A stretch of DNA of 64,000 bases from Turbatrix aceti (taxonomy: Eukaryota > Nematoda > Chromadorea > Rhabditida > Panagrolaimidae). Numbering within the stretch: the first letter of the stretch is position 1; each line of letters starts with the position of its first letter. The DNA lies in assembly GCA_963969345.1 (NCBI GenBank), contig OZ017768.1, forward strand, positions 5,728,718-5,792,717, read 5' to 3'. Below, piece after piece: positions 44,201 through 54,275 of the stretch. Both the position numbers and the translations under genes were made by a program. Below the pieces are notes generated by a model. That model searched no databases, was not told the origin of the DNA, and saw nothing but the letters and a program-made list of their open reading frames with translations.

Positions 44201-47200
44201 ATTGGCGACCGCCATCGAAGAATGCGCGGGCTGCGCGTCTCCAGAATCCTTAGGGTTGCTTTCCGAAGACGACGACGATGAAATTTTCTCTTCAGAAGCT
44301 AATTCTGCCTTTGTTTCGTCTTCTTTGAAAGCGTCCGTCGAAGGTCCAGAAGCCACAGGCGCCGGTTTTGACGTCGAAGACAGCCGTCGAACCCATGGCA
44401 AGTTATTTGACGTTTTAGCCGCGGGTTTAGCCTTCGGGGTCTGACTTTGGGGTGGCGGCCCGGCTCCGCGCTGTCTTCGAGCGGACGGCGGCGACATTGG
44501 GGGTTTCGCAGAAGCACCCGGCGTCGCTGGGGTAATGAGCGGTGATGGCTGCTTCTCGGCAAAGGCAGCCGCGATCGCGTTGACCATCTTCTTGGCCTTT
44601 GTTTCATCGCTGGCGACACTTGAATTCTCGTCATCGGGCTTCGCGGGAGGCGCGGTGGTCTGGGATTTCTCTTCTGGCAGTGCACTGGCCGCCAGCTGAC
44701 CTCTTCGCCCGGGAGCCGCAGACTTAGAAACAGAAGTTGGGCCTGTCAATTTTTTCTTCGCAAGTTCAAATTTTGCAGCGCTTTCGAGGAGTTCTTTTCT
44801 GATCTGGGCAAAGTCAGAAGCCTTTCTTCGCTTCAAATTCGACGAAACAGCGGTTGCTTGAGTCGGCCCCGAAGGCTTGGGTGCAGATTGCTGCTGCGAG
44901 ATTCGTTTTGACATCTTTGCAGTCGTTGTCGGTGTTGCCGTGGTCGTGGACATAACTGTTGCTGGGGCTGCCGCAGGGGCCTGGGCCGGGACTGGAGCAG
45001 GAATAGGAGGCTCAACGACAATGCTGCGTTCAGGCGAGACAATAGCGGCCGCCACAGCCAAAGGCGCCGCCGCAACAGCAGGTATCACATTTTTCTTTGC
45101 ACTTGTCGAAACCAGGTGACTCGCAGACTTGGACGTCGATGGGATCGTCGGGTCAGTGGACGGAGTCTGGGCCGTACTCGTACTCGTACCCGTGGCCGTG
45201 GTCGACTGTTGTTGCGTTCGACGCATGTTGAGTCGCCTCGAGACCGCAGACGTTGCCGGCTGTCGTTGAACCGGTGACGAAAGGGCAGGTGTTGTTAGGG
45301 TCGATTTGACAGAAGAACTCGCATCGCCCGATGACGCAGCAACTTTTCCGGTCGGTCGAGTAGGAGCTGTTGCTGCTGCTGCCGCCGCCGCCGCCTGCTT
45401 GGACACCGTCTTGGTCACCGGAACAGCTTCTGGCTTGTTTACCAGCCTCACCGGGGCTATTTTTGAATCAGCAACAGGAGGAGGCTTGACATTGGTCGCC
45501 TCAACGACAGCGGGAAGAACATCCCCGGGTAGGGTTAGATTCTCCCATTTGTTAAAACTTCGGTACAGATTTGGATCACTGGACCACTTTTTGATCGCTG
45601 CCTGGGTCGAAGTGTTTCGGCGTCGATTGACAAAGTTTTTCTGCTTCTTCTTGCGCGGAATCACGACCAGAGGCATGCGTTTCACGTTCGTTGTCGTCGT
45701 CGACGGTGGCACCCGGTTCGGCGTCTTGTCGATCATATTCGACGAGTAATACACGCTCTTGAACGGCATCACAAAGACAGACGACGGCTTGACAATCCGC
45801 GGGCCTGGACTGAAGACAGCGTGCTGGGCTACCCTGTTCGACTGAACAAACTGCCTCGCTGGCACGGGTCGCTGGAGTACGGATGCGGACACGGCTTCGA
45901 CTCGCAACGGAGGATGATGCTCGTCTTCTGGACGCTCTTGCCAAAAGTCGTACCACCGTAGTTGACCGTATTCATCAACTTCGGCGAACGACGACGTCGT
46001 GGTGGCGGCAGCGGATCACTCGGGTTGGGAAAAAGAGGATAAACAGAAAAAAATAAAAATTGAAAATATGTAAAGTTTGTAGATATGACGATCAACGACC
46101 GGAAGCCGAACGAACACCAGATGACTATGATAGGCGAATGTAATCAAAGGGTAGGCAATTAGCAATATCAACAGGTCCAGGTCGCAGCTCGAGGCAGGGG
46201 AGTGTGCGTAGTAAGGCGGCTGGTAGGCAGCAAAAAACAGAGCAAGTGGGCACTTGAAGAAGAGCTAATAATGTTCACTGATTCAAGCTGAACGGCCGGC
46301 GATGGCGCGATAATCAAAACAGCCTGTTTGTTCCTCGGCGCAAAAGACAACAAACGTTGTAGCTGACGTTGACGGCCGCCCAGATGTTCTATTGTCCAAG
46401 AAATGATACCAAATCGAGTAGGATGGTCACCGAAACAAGAAGCTACTTCTTCTTCGCCGACATTCATCCATCGATGATTGTTTAATAGTATTTCCGAAGT
46501 CAACAAGCAGCAACCGGCTCACGGTGGTTGTGGTTCTCGCAGAGTAGGCCCAATAGCTTCTCGTCGCAGTCAGCCACCGCACACAATCACACACCGAGAC
46601 AAAATATATCCCGAGTCCGTTGCGTTGGTTGTTGCGCCCTTCTCGCTGGTTGGTGTGCAGCACATCCGATCGGATCGGTCCGTGTTGCGACTGCCGGTGC
46701 CCGCAGGCACGCACTCTCTCTCGGCAGCAGCAAGCGACGGACGGAAGGCTCATCACCCGGCTCCCTCGATCACTACCGATAAAGAGGGGAGAAAGAAGCC
46801 TATCGAGTCATCCAAGCTATGGCGCGCGTGTGCCACCGACAAAGACAGACAAACCCCCCTCATCAGTAGCCCAGCCAGGTCCGACCGCCGCACGAGGTAA
46901 TAGCAGTGATTTGGAGACAGCTGACGCGCCCGCTCGTCCCCCCCTCCCTTGCCTCGTCTTGTGCCGCCGCCACGGAAATGAATGGACGACTGATTTTCAG
47001 AAAACCATGCACACGGACGCCCACATTACAGCTGACGGCGGAAATCAAAATCAACTCTCGTCCCTAAAAAAGAGGTGGGGCATCCTCCTCTTTTTTTGTT
47101 GCCTCCTGCTGATCAGCCAAGAGGCAACCGACACGAGCCAGCCGGCGGCCGACCGAGCTAACGCCAGTCGCTCGTTTTTTTTTCCCTAGAGGCCTAACAA

Positions 47201-48124
47201 AAATATACTGAGCGAGCGAGCGAACGAGGGCCCGCCTGTGTTTCTTGGCTTGACTCGGCAACAATTGGACGTTTTGCTTTCTTTCATTGGCTGCGGAACG
47301 CGTCAGTTAATCATACATTTACTCCTGAGCGACATACAAGCCGCCGTCGTCTTGTTTCAGTACTTTTTTTCTCTCTTGCGGGCAGGTAAGATTTGATACG
47401 GATGGGCCAAAGAGGTAGGTACCGCGGCCAGTCAGCAAGTTACAAGTTGCCTTTTGACTCGACAAGTAACTCAAAAAATAAGTAAGAACACAGCTACGGC
47501 TGCAGCTGGCGGTCATCAGTCTTAATCAAGATAGACAGAAGACTCGGACAGGGATATACCTGGGCCTGGGCAGCTCGGGAGGGAGTGACAACGTGGATTG
47601 AGCAAAAAAATGAATTTTACAAATTGAACAGAGCGGCAGACTCGAAATGTCATCATAAAACCATCGGCCATTGTGAACGAGTAATTTCCCAGATCATAAA
47701 AATTAAGAGATATAAAAAAGGTCATCAAAAGTGCACTGGCAGTTGGTTGAAGAAAAAAAACAGACAAAAGAAGACCCCCACAAATTTTCTACCCTTATCC
47801 CAATCATTAAAAAAAATAACCAACCTTTTTGGACTTTTTCGTCGGAGGCTCCCGAATTTCCTTCCTTGATTCCCGAATGGCCCTGTCTATTTCGGTGTAG
47901 TCGAAGCCGGCATTGCGTTCCCGTCTGGATCGCCTCGCATCACGGCTATCCTTTTGCACCTGCTTTTTCTCGGCAATTCCATTGTCCCAATCATAGTGTT
48001 TGGATGTCTGTCTTCCAGGTGACGACGACCGACGGCGGTGATAGTGATGATGGTGGTGATTGGATTTGGACGGTATTGATTCCCCAGAGGAATGAGAACG
48101 CTTTCTTCGGTCGCGTGGAGCCAT
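41212..48124 (-). CDS. CLK/LAMMER dual-specificity kinase (Doa, MADD-3 type)
   Basis: Kinase exons: 43054-43255, 42767-42953, 42305-42705, 42090-42252, 41955-42036, 41377-41519, 41212-41320. Landmarks are [12 protein letters not shown], the glycine loop [25 protein letters not shown] (Lys), [14 protein letters not shown] (catalytic loop HTDLKPEN), [20 protein letters not shown] (DLG for DFG), [10 protein letters not shown] and [18 protein letters not shown], the [11 protein letters not shown] motif that names LAMMER kinases. The tail after [10 protein letters not shown] is Ser-rich. A first exon at 47825-48124 ([16 protein letters not shown], a His run, RRSRRERN) is RS-like and ends in phase 0, as does the acceptor at 43255. 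Splicing 47825 to 43255 gives a compact RS-domain kinase that would phosphorylate SR splicing factors. A long alternative N-terminal exon is listed separately. The DFG Phe is Leu, a tolerated change. Confidence 0.88.
43928..45769 (-). CDS. Long low-complexity exon, probable alternative N-terminus of the CLK kinase
   Basis: A single open exon of 614 codons ends at a GTGAGC donor in phase 0, compatible with the CLK acceptor at 43255. It is dominated by Ala, Pro, Ser, Thr and Lys (poly-Ala near [12 protein letters not shown]; Pro-rich [16 protein letters not shown]) with short conserved-looking islands: [56 protein letters not shown] and [13 protein letters not shown]. The start at 45767-45769 is chosen because a strong acceptor (CTGTCTTCAG) lies 43 nt upstream; the frame stays open further upstream to about 46015. 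Either it encodes the N-terminal extension of a longer CLK isoform, as in MADD-3-like proteins, or it is part of a separate gene. Strong codon bias supports real coding. Confidence 0.65.
46020..47824. other. Intron or intergenic sequence between alternative CLK first exons
   Basis: No recognisable coding exon. Composition is GC-richer around 46550-47160, which may mark a promoter for the long isoform. ORFs in this part run on both strands without domain features. Confidence 0.45.
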
Positions 48125-49598
48125 TTTCAACCGCAACAACAGAAAGTCAGTCACCAGCGAAGGAAGGCCGCGTCAACGTCGGGTCTAAAAATGCGTCAGT
48201 GTCATTGGAGTTTTACAAGAGACAGAAAACCGCAGGTCGCCATTCAAAAAAAAGCGCAAAGACAAAACAAATGCAAAACATCAAAACGCGCACAAAAACA
48301 GTGTCAAAACGGAGACAATAAGGTCAGAAATGCTTGCTTTTTCCACAGACCAGTCTACCGACAGACAAAACCAGTCGATACGGATGTTATAAAAACTGTC
48401 CAATGCAGCACAAAAAAGCTTCAGCTTCGGAAAACAAAACCACGATCTCGCAACGAAGCCAAAAAACGTTTAACCGATTTGTTACACGCAAAACGAGACA
48501 GACCAACGATGAATGTCTCGTATCGTATTGTATACTATACGATACTATGTTATTCACTGCCAACCAAAATACGATGTGGCGATCTGATCTGCATCGCATC
48601 ATCACAAAAATCGACGCGACAACCATGATAGGTCTCTGACGATGGCATTCTTCGTGCCCACGGTCGGGGCACGCGCAGGCTTACCTTCTTTTGTCTCTGC
48701 TGTCAAGCAGACCACGACGAAGACGGAAGCTATCAAGGAGAAAAAGCAGCGTTCGTGAAACGCAACACGACCAAACTGGTGTTCTCAAACGGACAGTTTT
48801 CCGCACAAAAGCATAAGAGCGCGCACGCAACCTTTTACGCCGCATAATCATAACAACTTTTTCTACAGTATACGAGTAATATTATATAGAAATGTTTTTG
48901 GGACTTTTAAAAAAAATTATAGTTTTAGCAGGATATCATTTTTTTCTAGTACAAACGTAAGTCTTGTGATCAAATGTTTTTACGCGTGGCCACGTGCAGG
49001 ATTTTTGCTTTGTTGGCGTTCGTTTGCTCGCTCGTTCAGTGCGTTGATTTTTCAATCTTCAGCGTAATTCGGTGAAACCGTTTCTTGATTTTTGCTTTTT
49101 TACCTGCTTTTGGCATAAATTTCGAGGCAGAAGTCGAACCGGCCGCAAATTTTTGAAAAAAAGTTCGTTTTGCTCTTATAAAAACAATTTGTAGCCCAGG
49201 AGGGTGGTCCTATTTTATGCCCTCCTTGCATAGGACCACCCCCTCTAGGGATCGCGGAGAGCCGGGGACAAAAGTAGTCGGGGACGAGGAAAATTTTCCC
49301 CGACTTCAACACCCTATTGAAAAAAAATTGAATGAAATGTGTAAAAAAAGCTGTCAAATTTTCTAAAAACGAAAAATGTCGCACATTTTGCGTTTTTTTC
49401 GCCACTTTTGGGCTATTTTGTCGGTATTCCACGACAGGACAGTTTATTCCAAAGATTTCGCTTTCACGTCCGCCATCCGTATTCCCACGCACTCCATTTA
49501 TACAATACGTAACACATTCATGCTACATTTATGCATTGGAAAAACTAAACAGCGTTAGACATATTTGGTAAGAATTGTAGTATATAGCGTACCAGTGA
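48125..49598. other. Intergenic region, no gene recognised
   Basis: 1.5 kb upstream of the RS-like CLK exon and downstream of the Deltex-like gene. A perfect-looking hairpin sits at 49202-49243. No gene recognised. Confidence 0.5.
49202..49243. repeat. Inverted repeat (hairpin)
   Basis: GGGTGGTCCTAT at 49202-49213 is answered by ATAGGACCACCCC at about 49230-49242, leaving a loop of about 16 bases. No poly-T tract or gene context is visible that would define it as a known RNA. Confidence 0.7.
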
Positions 49599-51720
49599 TC
49601 AATACAAGATTCCGAAATCGTCTTCCTCTTCTTCTTCTTCGTCCTCGTCTTCCTCGTTGTCGTCGTCTTCGTGCTCGTTCTCATCCTCCCCCTCGTCGTC
49701 GTCGCTGGAGTGGTCTTCATCGAGTCCGAGATTCTCGAGTTCGTCTCGGAGCCGGTCGTAGTAATGAGGATCCGGGTAGCCGTAGCTGAAATTGTATCAG
49801 AGTCAAAATCAGCCGGTTGGTCGCAAAAAAAAGCATAAAATCTGGCCAGAAAAAAATCTAAGGGAAAAAAATGCAATTTTTAATTTCAACTTTTTTTTCA
49901 AAATAAATCAGTTTTTTTTCAAAATGTTACATTTTTTAAACGTTTTGAACAAAAATTTGGTCAGAATTTGGTCAAACTTTGCAAAAATGGCCCTAAAACG
50001 AAGCAAAATGTTTTTTTTTCAAAAAAACTCAAAATTTAGGCCAGGCAAAATTTACGCTTGGTTGCTAGGTAAAACTTACTTCGCCGGTCCACCGCTGGTC
50101 GCCGTCTTGTGGTGGATAGCCCAGACGACGACGTTTTTGGCGCTGGTCGTATGCGAATCGCCGATGGTGAAGGTGTGTCGGTAGTCGAACGCCTTCCGCA
50201 GCAGAGTCAGCAGTTCCTGGCCTTCGACGTCGTTCGGGAGGTACGCCGACCTCGTTGCACCGGAATACGGCTTACCTGGTCGCGGATGTTCGGGCTGAAA
50301 ATACATTTTTGCGTAAATATCAAATTTTCGCCTTTGAACGTAAAAATAAATAAAAACTCACGCCCTGGATCCCGCTGGGAATTGTATAGGTGATTTTAAA
50401 GAATCCACTGGCCCGTGGATGTCCAGGGACGGTGCCGGGGACCCGTTTGACGCGCATCTTCGAGCCGGCGGGCATCGTGCCACAGGACATGGTGTACCAC
50501 TTCATGCAGAGCGGACACTGCTTTTTGTGCGCGAAGCATTCGTCGATGCACTTCCGGTGGAAGAAGTGGTTGCACCTGTTGAGCTTCACCGGGGCGTCGG
50601 ACTGAGAGTCGAGTTCGGCGGGAGAGGACAGGCAGATGGCGCAAAGCGTGTCAGATGCCACTTCGTTGTCCTTGACTATTTTATAGAAGTTGGCGTAGAG
50701 GCCGCTGGACGACGCGGAGGGCGCTGTGGCTCTCGGCGGGGTGGGGAGGTTGATGATCGACCTGCCAGGGGTATTCGTGATTCCTCCCGAATTCGAAGAA
50801 CCACCGATCCGGGTGTCGACTACGAAGAGACTCGGCGCCATGCCCTGGATGAGGCTCGAATTGGCCGCTACAGCCAAGCGAAGTCGGTCAAACAACAATT
50901 TCAACGAATCCGCGCGTCTGTCGAGGATGATGAAGGACGTCACCTGCCGGAAGGTGTCAAACGTGCAGATCGCCTCGACGAAGCCCTCCACGACAGTGCT
51001 GAGTCGCATGCCCATGCGTCCAGCGCCGATGATCGGCATCGCGACGCTGCCTTGGCAGTTCTCACGGACGTTCGTCAGGATAGACCGGTACAGCGGACGA
51101 ATCGAGTTGAATACGCGCCGACGGACGGGAAAGAGCATGACTTTGTCGACCTTGAGCAGGGGATTTTGGTCGGTTGGGACGATGAAGGTGTCCCTGTTAT
51201 GACTTCGAAGGGTGGTCACCTGCTGCTGGAAGTCAGGACCGCCGGCTTCCCAGATGCAATGGGCAGCGCCGACGTTCATCATGAAGCCCGGGTCGGTGGA
51301 CAAAACCAGTGTAGCCGCCTCGACGGCTTTCACATCGACCTGAAACGTTTTTTGTTGTTCAATTGTAAAAAATGGACTCACTTTGACAAAAAAATTTGAC
51401 AGAAAAAAAGTTTTTTTATAGAAAACGCACAAAAAAACATCAAAAAATAGGCCATTTCTAGCAACTTGGACGAATTTTGAACAAAAAATACTTAAAATTG
51501 ATTAAAAAATCAACTTTACCAAAAAAGGTACATTTTCATAAAAAGAGTCGTGAATATTCGACTCCGGAGTCGAAGAAACACTGAATTTAAAGCGACAAAC
51601 CTGCTTGAATATCCACTCGACGCCGCGAAAATGCACACGACCGACGTCGACGATGCCAGAAGGATCGTTGGCGACTTGTGCTGACATGATCAAGCTGGTA
51701 AAATTGTTCCAAAGATCCAT
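49599..51720 (-). CDS. Macro-domain, RING and Deltex C-terminal domain E3 ubiquitin ligase
   Basis: Four exons (51601-51720, 50362-51339, 50080-50294, 49599-49785) encode 499 residues. Residues about 20-200 form a macro domain: VDVKAVEAATLVLST, then MNVGAAHCIWEAGGPDFQQQ, then GSVAMPIIGAGRMGM and VTSFIILDRRADS. The usual VNAAN/GGGV residues are partly replaced (EAATLV, MNVG), so hydrolase activity is doubtful. A C3HC4-type RING follows (CAICLSS, CNHFFHRKCIDECFAHKKQC, CPLC). The Deltex C-terminal domain is complete: HPRPGKPYSGATRSAYLPND, EGQELLTLLRKAFDYRHTFT, AKNVVVWAIHHKT and YGYPDPHYYDRLRDELENLG. The protein ends in about 35 acidic residues. RING-DTC proteins ubiquitinate targets and bind ADP-ribose or NAD through the DTC pocket. 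A splice acceptor lies 18 bases before the ATG. Confidence 0.92.
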
Positions 51721-52480
51721 ATAAAAGCCAGAAAACGTCTGAAAAAGGATCTCGAAATGTCAGAAAATGAAAATCGCGAAATATAACGACTTTCAATATA
51801 TCAGTAGTTGGCAATCACAAATCAATAACACGACACCCGGATAAATCGGCCGACGGTCGGAGGAGTTCAGTCTGACCCGATACTGTACAGCAATAAAGTA
51901 AGCTGAATTCACGCGAACTAATGTAAAAAGCAAAAGCTGACGTTTTCAATGGAAAAAATGAAACTGACGAACATAAACGCCATCGCTCAGCGCACTTTGA
52001 GACCACGGCGTGCGCAACAACAAAAATGCCATGGGGTTAACGAAAAGTTTCAATTACCAGCAAAGTTGTAACGTAACGCGCGGATTTTTTCATTACAGTG
52101 TTGATAATATCATTTTTTTGATTTTTGTACAAGTCAACTGACGGAAATGAAATTGGCGCTAAATCCCCAAAAAATGACTATCGTAATTTGTTTTTTTTAT
52201 GAGTAAACAAACAACAAACTCTCGACCGGAAAAAAACGCGCCGAAAAACAGGTACAAAAGAAAGCCGGGCGGGCAGGCGAAAACAAGCAATTGAGAGTCA
52301 CAAAAGCCTGACTCACTTTACTGGGGACACTTCGTACTACAAAGTGTTCTCCGGTGTGGTAAAAATTGATTCCGCGGTTGTTTCTTTCGTTTCTTTCCAT
52401 AAACTGGAATCCAGTTTGAGTGGCCTGGCGTTTTCTGATTGCTTTTCACAAACTCTTATCACGTCACGTCACATTGTCTG
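51721..52480. promoter_or_regulatory. Divergent promoter region between the Deltex-like gene and SPT3
   Basis: 760 bp between opposite-strand start codons, with no gene. AT-rich tracts flank a more mixed centre. Sites cannot be named. Confidence 0.45.
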
Positions 52481-53930
52481 ATGACGACAGAGAAACCAAC
52501 GCAAGCCGAATTGGCCAACTATCCGCTGGAGGAAATTTTCCGGGCCATCATGTTCCGTAGCGGCGACGTGGAATTTCCCATCGACGAGTGTCTCGCCTTC
52601 GTGCAGACCACAGTTTTCCCCCGCATCAAATCCGTCGTCGAAAATGGACTGTTGGCGCATTCCAGGCGGGATGACGAGGACGACGTTCAACTCGACGATT
52701 TGTTGGACCAGTTCAGAAAGAATCAACGCTTCATCAAACAACTCTACACTTATGCAACCGTAAGTTATGAGTACACGATTGTTGACATTTTTGATGGCAA
52801 CGATTTAGAAGCTCGAAGACTCAGTATCCATCAGCAAAGCCTACGAGGACGAAGAGGATGAAGAAAGTTTGACGGAGCGACCGTCTTCTTCCAATTCGAC
52901 TTCTTTGTAAGTGCTTCAAATTTATGGATGGGCAAAGAGTCGTTCTTTGTTTGCGAACAACTACGAACATTTCGTTACTTTTTTTTTCGAGGCGAACGAA
53001 CGTGAACATTTTTGACCGTGTTCGCGAACAAACAGATTATTTTTTAAAACAATTTATACAAAATTTTGTCTTAATTGGGCAGAAAAACGTAAACTGCGGT
53101 TTTATGCGTTTTCACGTTTTTGATAAGTTTTTCTACACTTTTTATGGCCAAAATCAATGAATGCACACTATTTTCCATTTTTCGTCAAATAACATCGGTT
53201 TTCGCACAGTTAAACTAATTTTACCCAAATTTTTGTTCGTTTTATCTGTTTGGAAAATTTTTCTTTGTTCACGAACGAACACGAACGCAAAATTTTGAAT
53301 TTGTTCGCGAACGAACGTTTACCCATCCCTGGTTTAATTTCATGGAAAAACAGTTGAACACCCTGCATTTCTTTCAGATCCGCGAGAATCCTTCGATTCG
53401 CCGAAGCCGTTGGTCTGGACGTTGAATCGATAGAATCCTTCACCCCGGACCCGGCAAAACTCGTGCGAGACCGACGCATTGCCGCGCGAACCGCCGCCAT
53501 GCCATTGCTCAAGTACGAACGCTTCGCCGCCGCCCGAACGTATTCCTTCCTTCGCACAAACGGTCATTCATCGCCGACGTTCGAGCGCGGATTTCGGTAC
53601 TACGCGGGTGTACCGGATACCTTCAACAAAGATTTACTGAACGTAGTCAATTTCTGCGCCATCGAGCTGGTCACTTCGTTTGTCGAACGCGCAGATCGAA
53701 TTCGGTGTCTCGAGACGAAGGAAACCATTGGGCTGCCCAGAGATCCCAACAAACGGGGGGCTATTTTGTTGGAGCACTACAGGACGGCTGCCCGGCTGAT
53801 GGAGACCCCGGGCGCTGCCCAGGGTGGCGCTGCTGCGACGGAACCGAGTTCCTCTTCTACGACGAGAAAAAGACCGTCTAGGAAGGCTTCAGCCGCGTCC
53901 AGGACTGCTAAGAAAAAGAAGGCCACGTAG
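52481..53930 (+). CDS. SUPT3H: SPT3 homolog, SAGA complex subunit
   Basis: Three exons (52481-52759, 52809-52906, 53378-53930) encode 309 residues. The N-terminal histone fold (about residues 12-92) has LEEIFRAIMFRSGDVEFPID, ECLAFVQTTVFPRI and DLLDQFRKNQRFIKQLYTY, aligning with [38 protein letters not shown] of human SUPT3H. The C-terminal half keeps the second family region: AARTAAMPLLKYERFAAART, then NVVNFCAIELVTSFVERADR matching [20 protein letters not shown]. The tail is basic (RKRPSRKASAASRTAKKKK), probably a nuclear localisation signal. SPT3 helps SAGA deliver TBP to promoters. The family also contains the TAF13/TAF11 fold, which occurs separately in this window. Intron 2 is almost entirely a GTTCGCGAAC-family element. 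Confidence 0.8.
52923..53331. mobile_element. GTTCGCGAAC-family MITE, most complete copy (SPT3 intron 2)
   Basis: Left end TATGGATGGGCAAA; right end, reversed, CAGGGATGGGTAAACG, giving terminal inverted repeats of about 14 bp that begin C/T-A-G/T-GGATGGG, like hAT ends. Subterminal palindromes GTTCGCGAACGAAC flank an AT-rich core. Orientation is opposite to the PPP1R7 and GPHR copies. Flanks TTCAAATT and GTTTAATT share five of eight bases, a possible eroded 8-bp duplication. Confidence 0.75.
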
Positions 53931-54084
53931 AATTCCCGTACTCAACTATATATCCGATTTTTTCAAAGCTATGTCGCAGATGTCAAATACCGTAAATTCA
54001 ACGTGCAAGAATGATTTTTTGACGAATTCAATTTTTTTCGGTCGAAAATAAAAATGTTTGTAGCCTAAGAAATTTTCGTTGTAG

Positions 54085-54240
54085 GCAGGGATGGCAAAAC
54101 GAACAGTCATTTTTTGTTCGCGAACGAACAATTTTTAAATTTTCTTCGAAAAATCGGAAAAACACGAACATTTTTGACCGTGTTTGTGAACGAATATTGC
54201 AAAATTTTTTTTATCCATTTTGAAAAATTTTGTTTTGTTT
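54085..54240. mobile_element. Truncated GTTCGCGAAC-family element between SPT3 and TERT
   Basis: Begins CAGGGATGGCAAAACGAACAG, the clearest left terminus in the window, followed by TTTGTTCGCGAACGAACAA. It is cut short before the core phrases. Confidence 0.65.
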
Positions 54241-54275
54241 AATAATTTAAAAAAAACTACAATTTGTAACCGTTT

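Noticed and set aside
46478..47189. Overlapping ORFs of 140-189 codons on the plus strand
   Set aside because: Low-complexity GC-rich sequence with no domain; more likely promoter or intron of the CLK gene.
50419..51399. 326-codon ORF on the plus strand
   Set aside because: Antisense to the Deltex-like exon 2, which has clear domains in the other direction.
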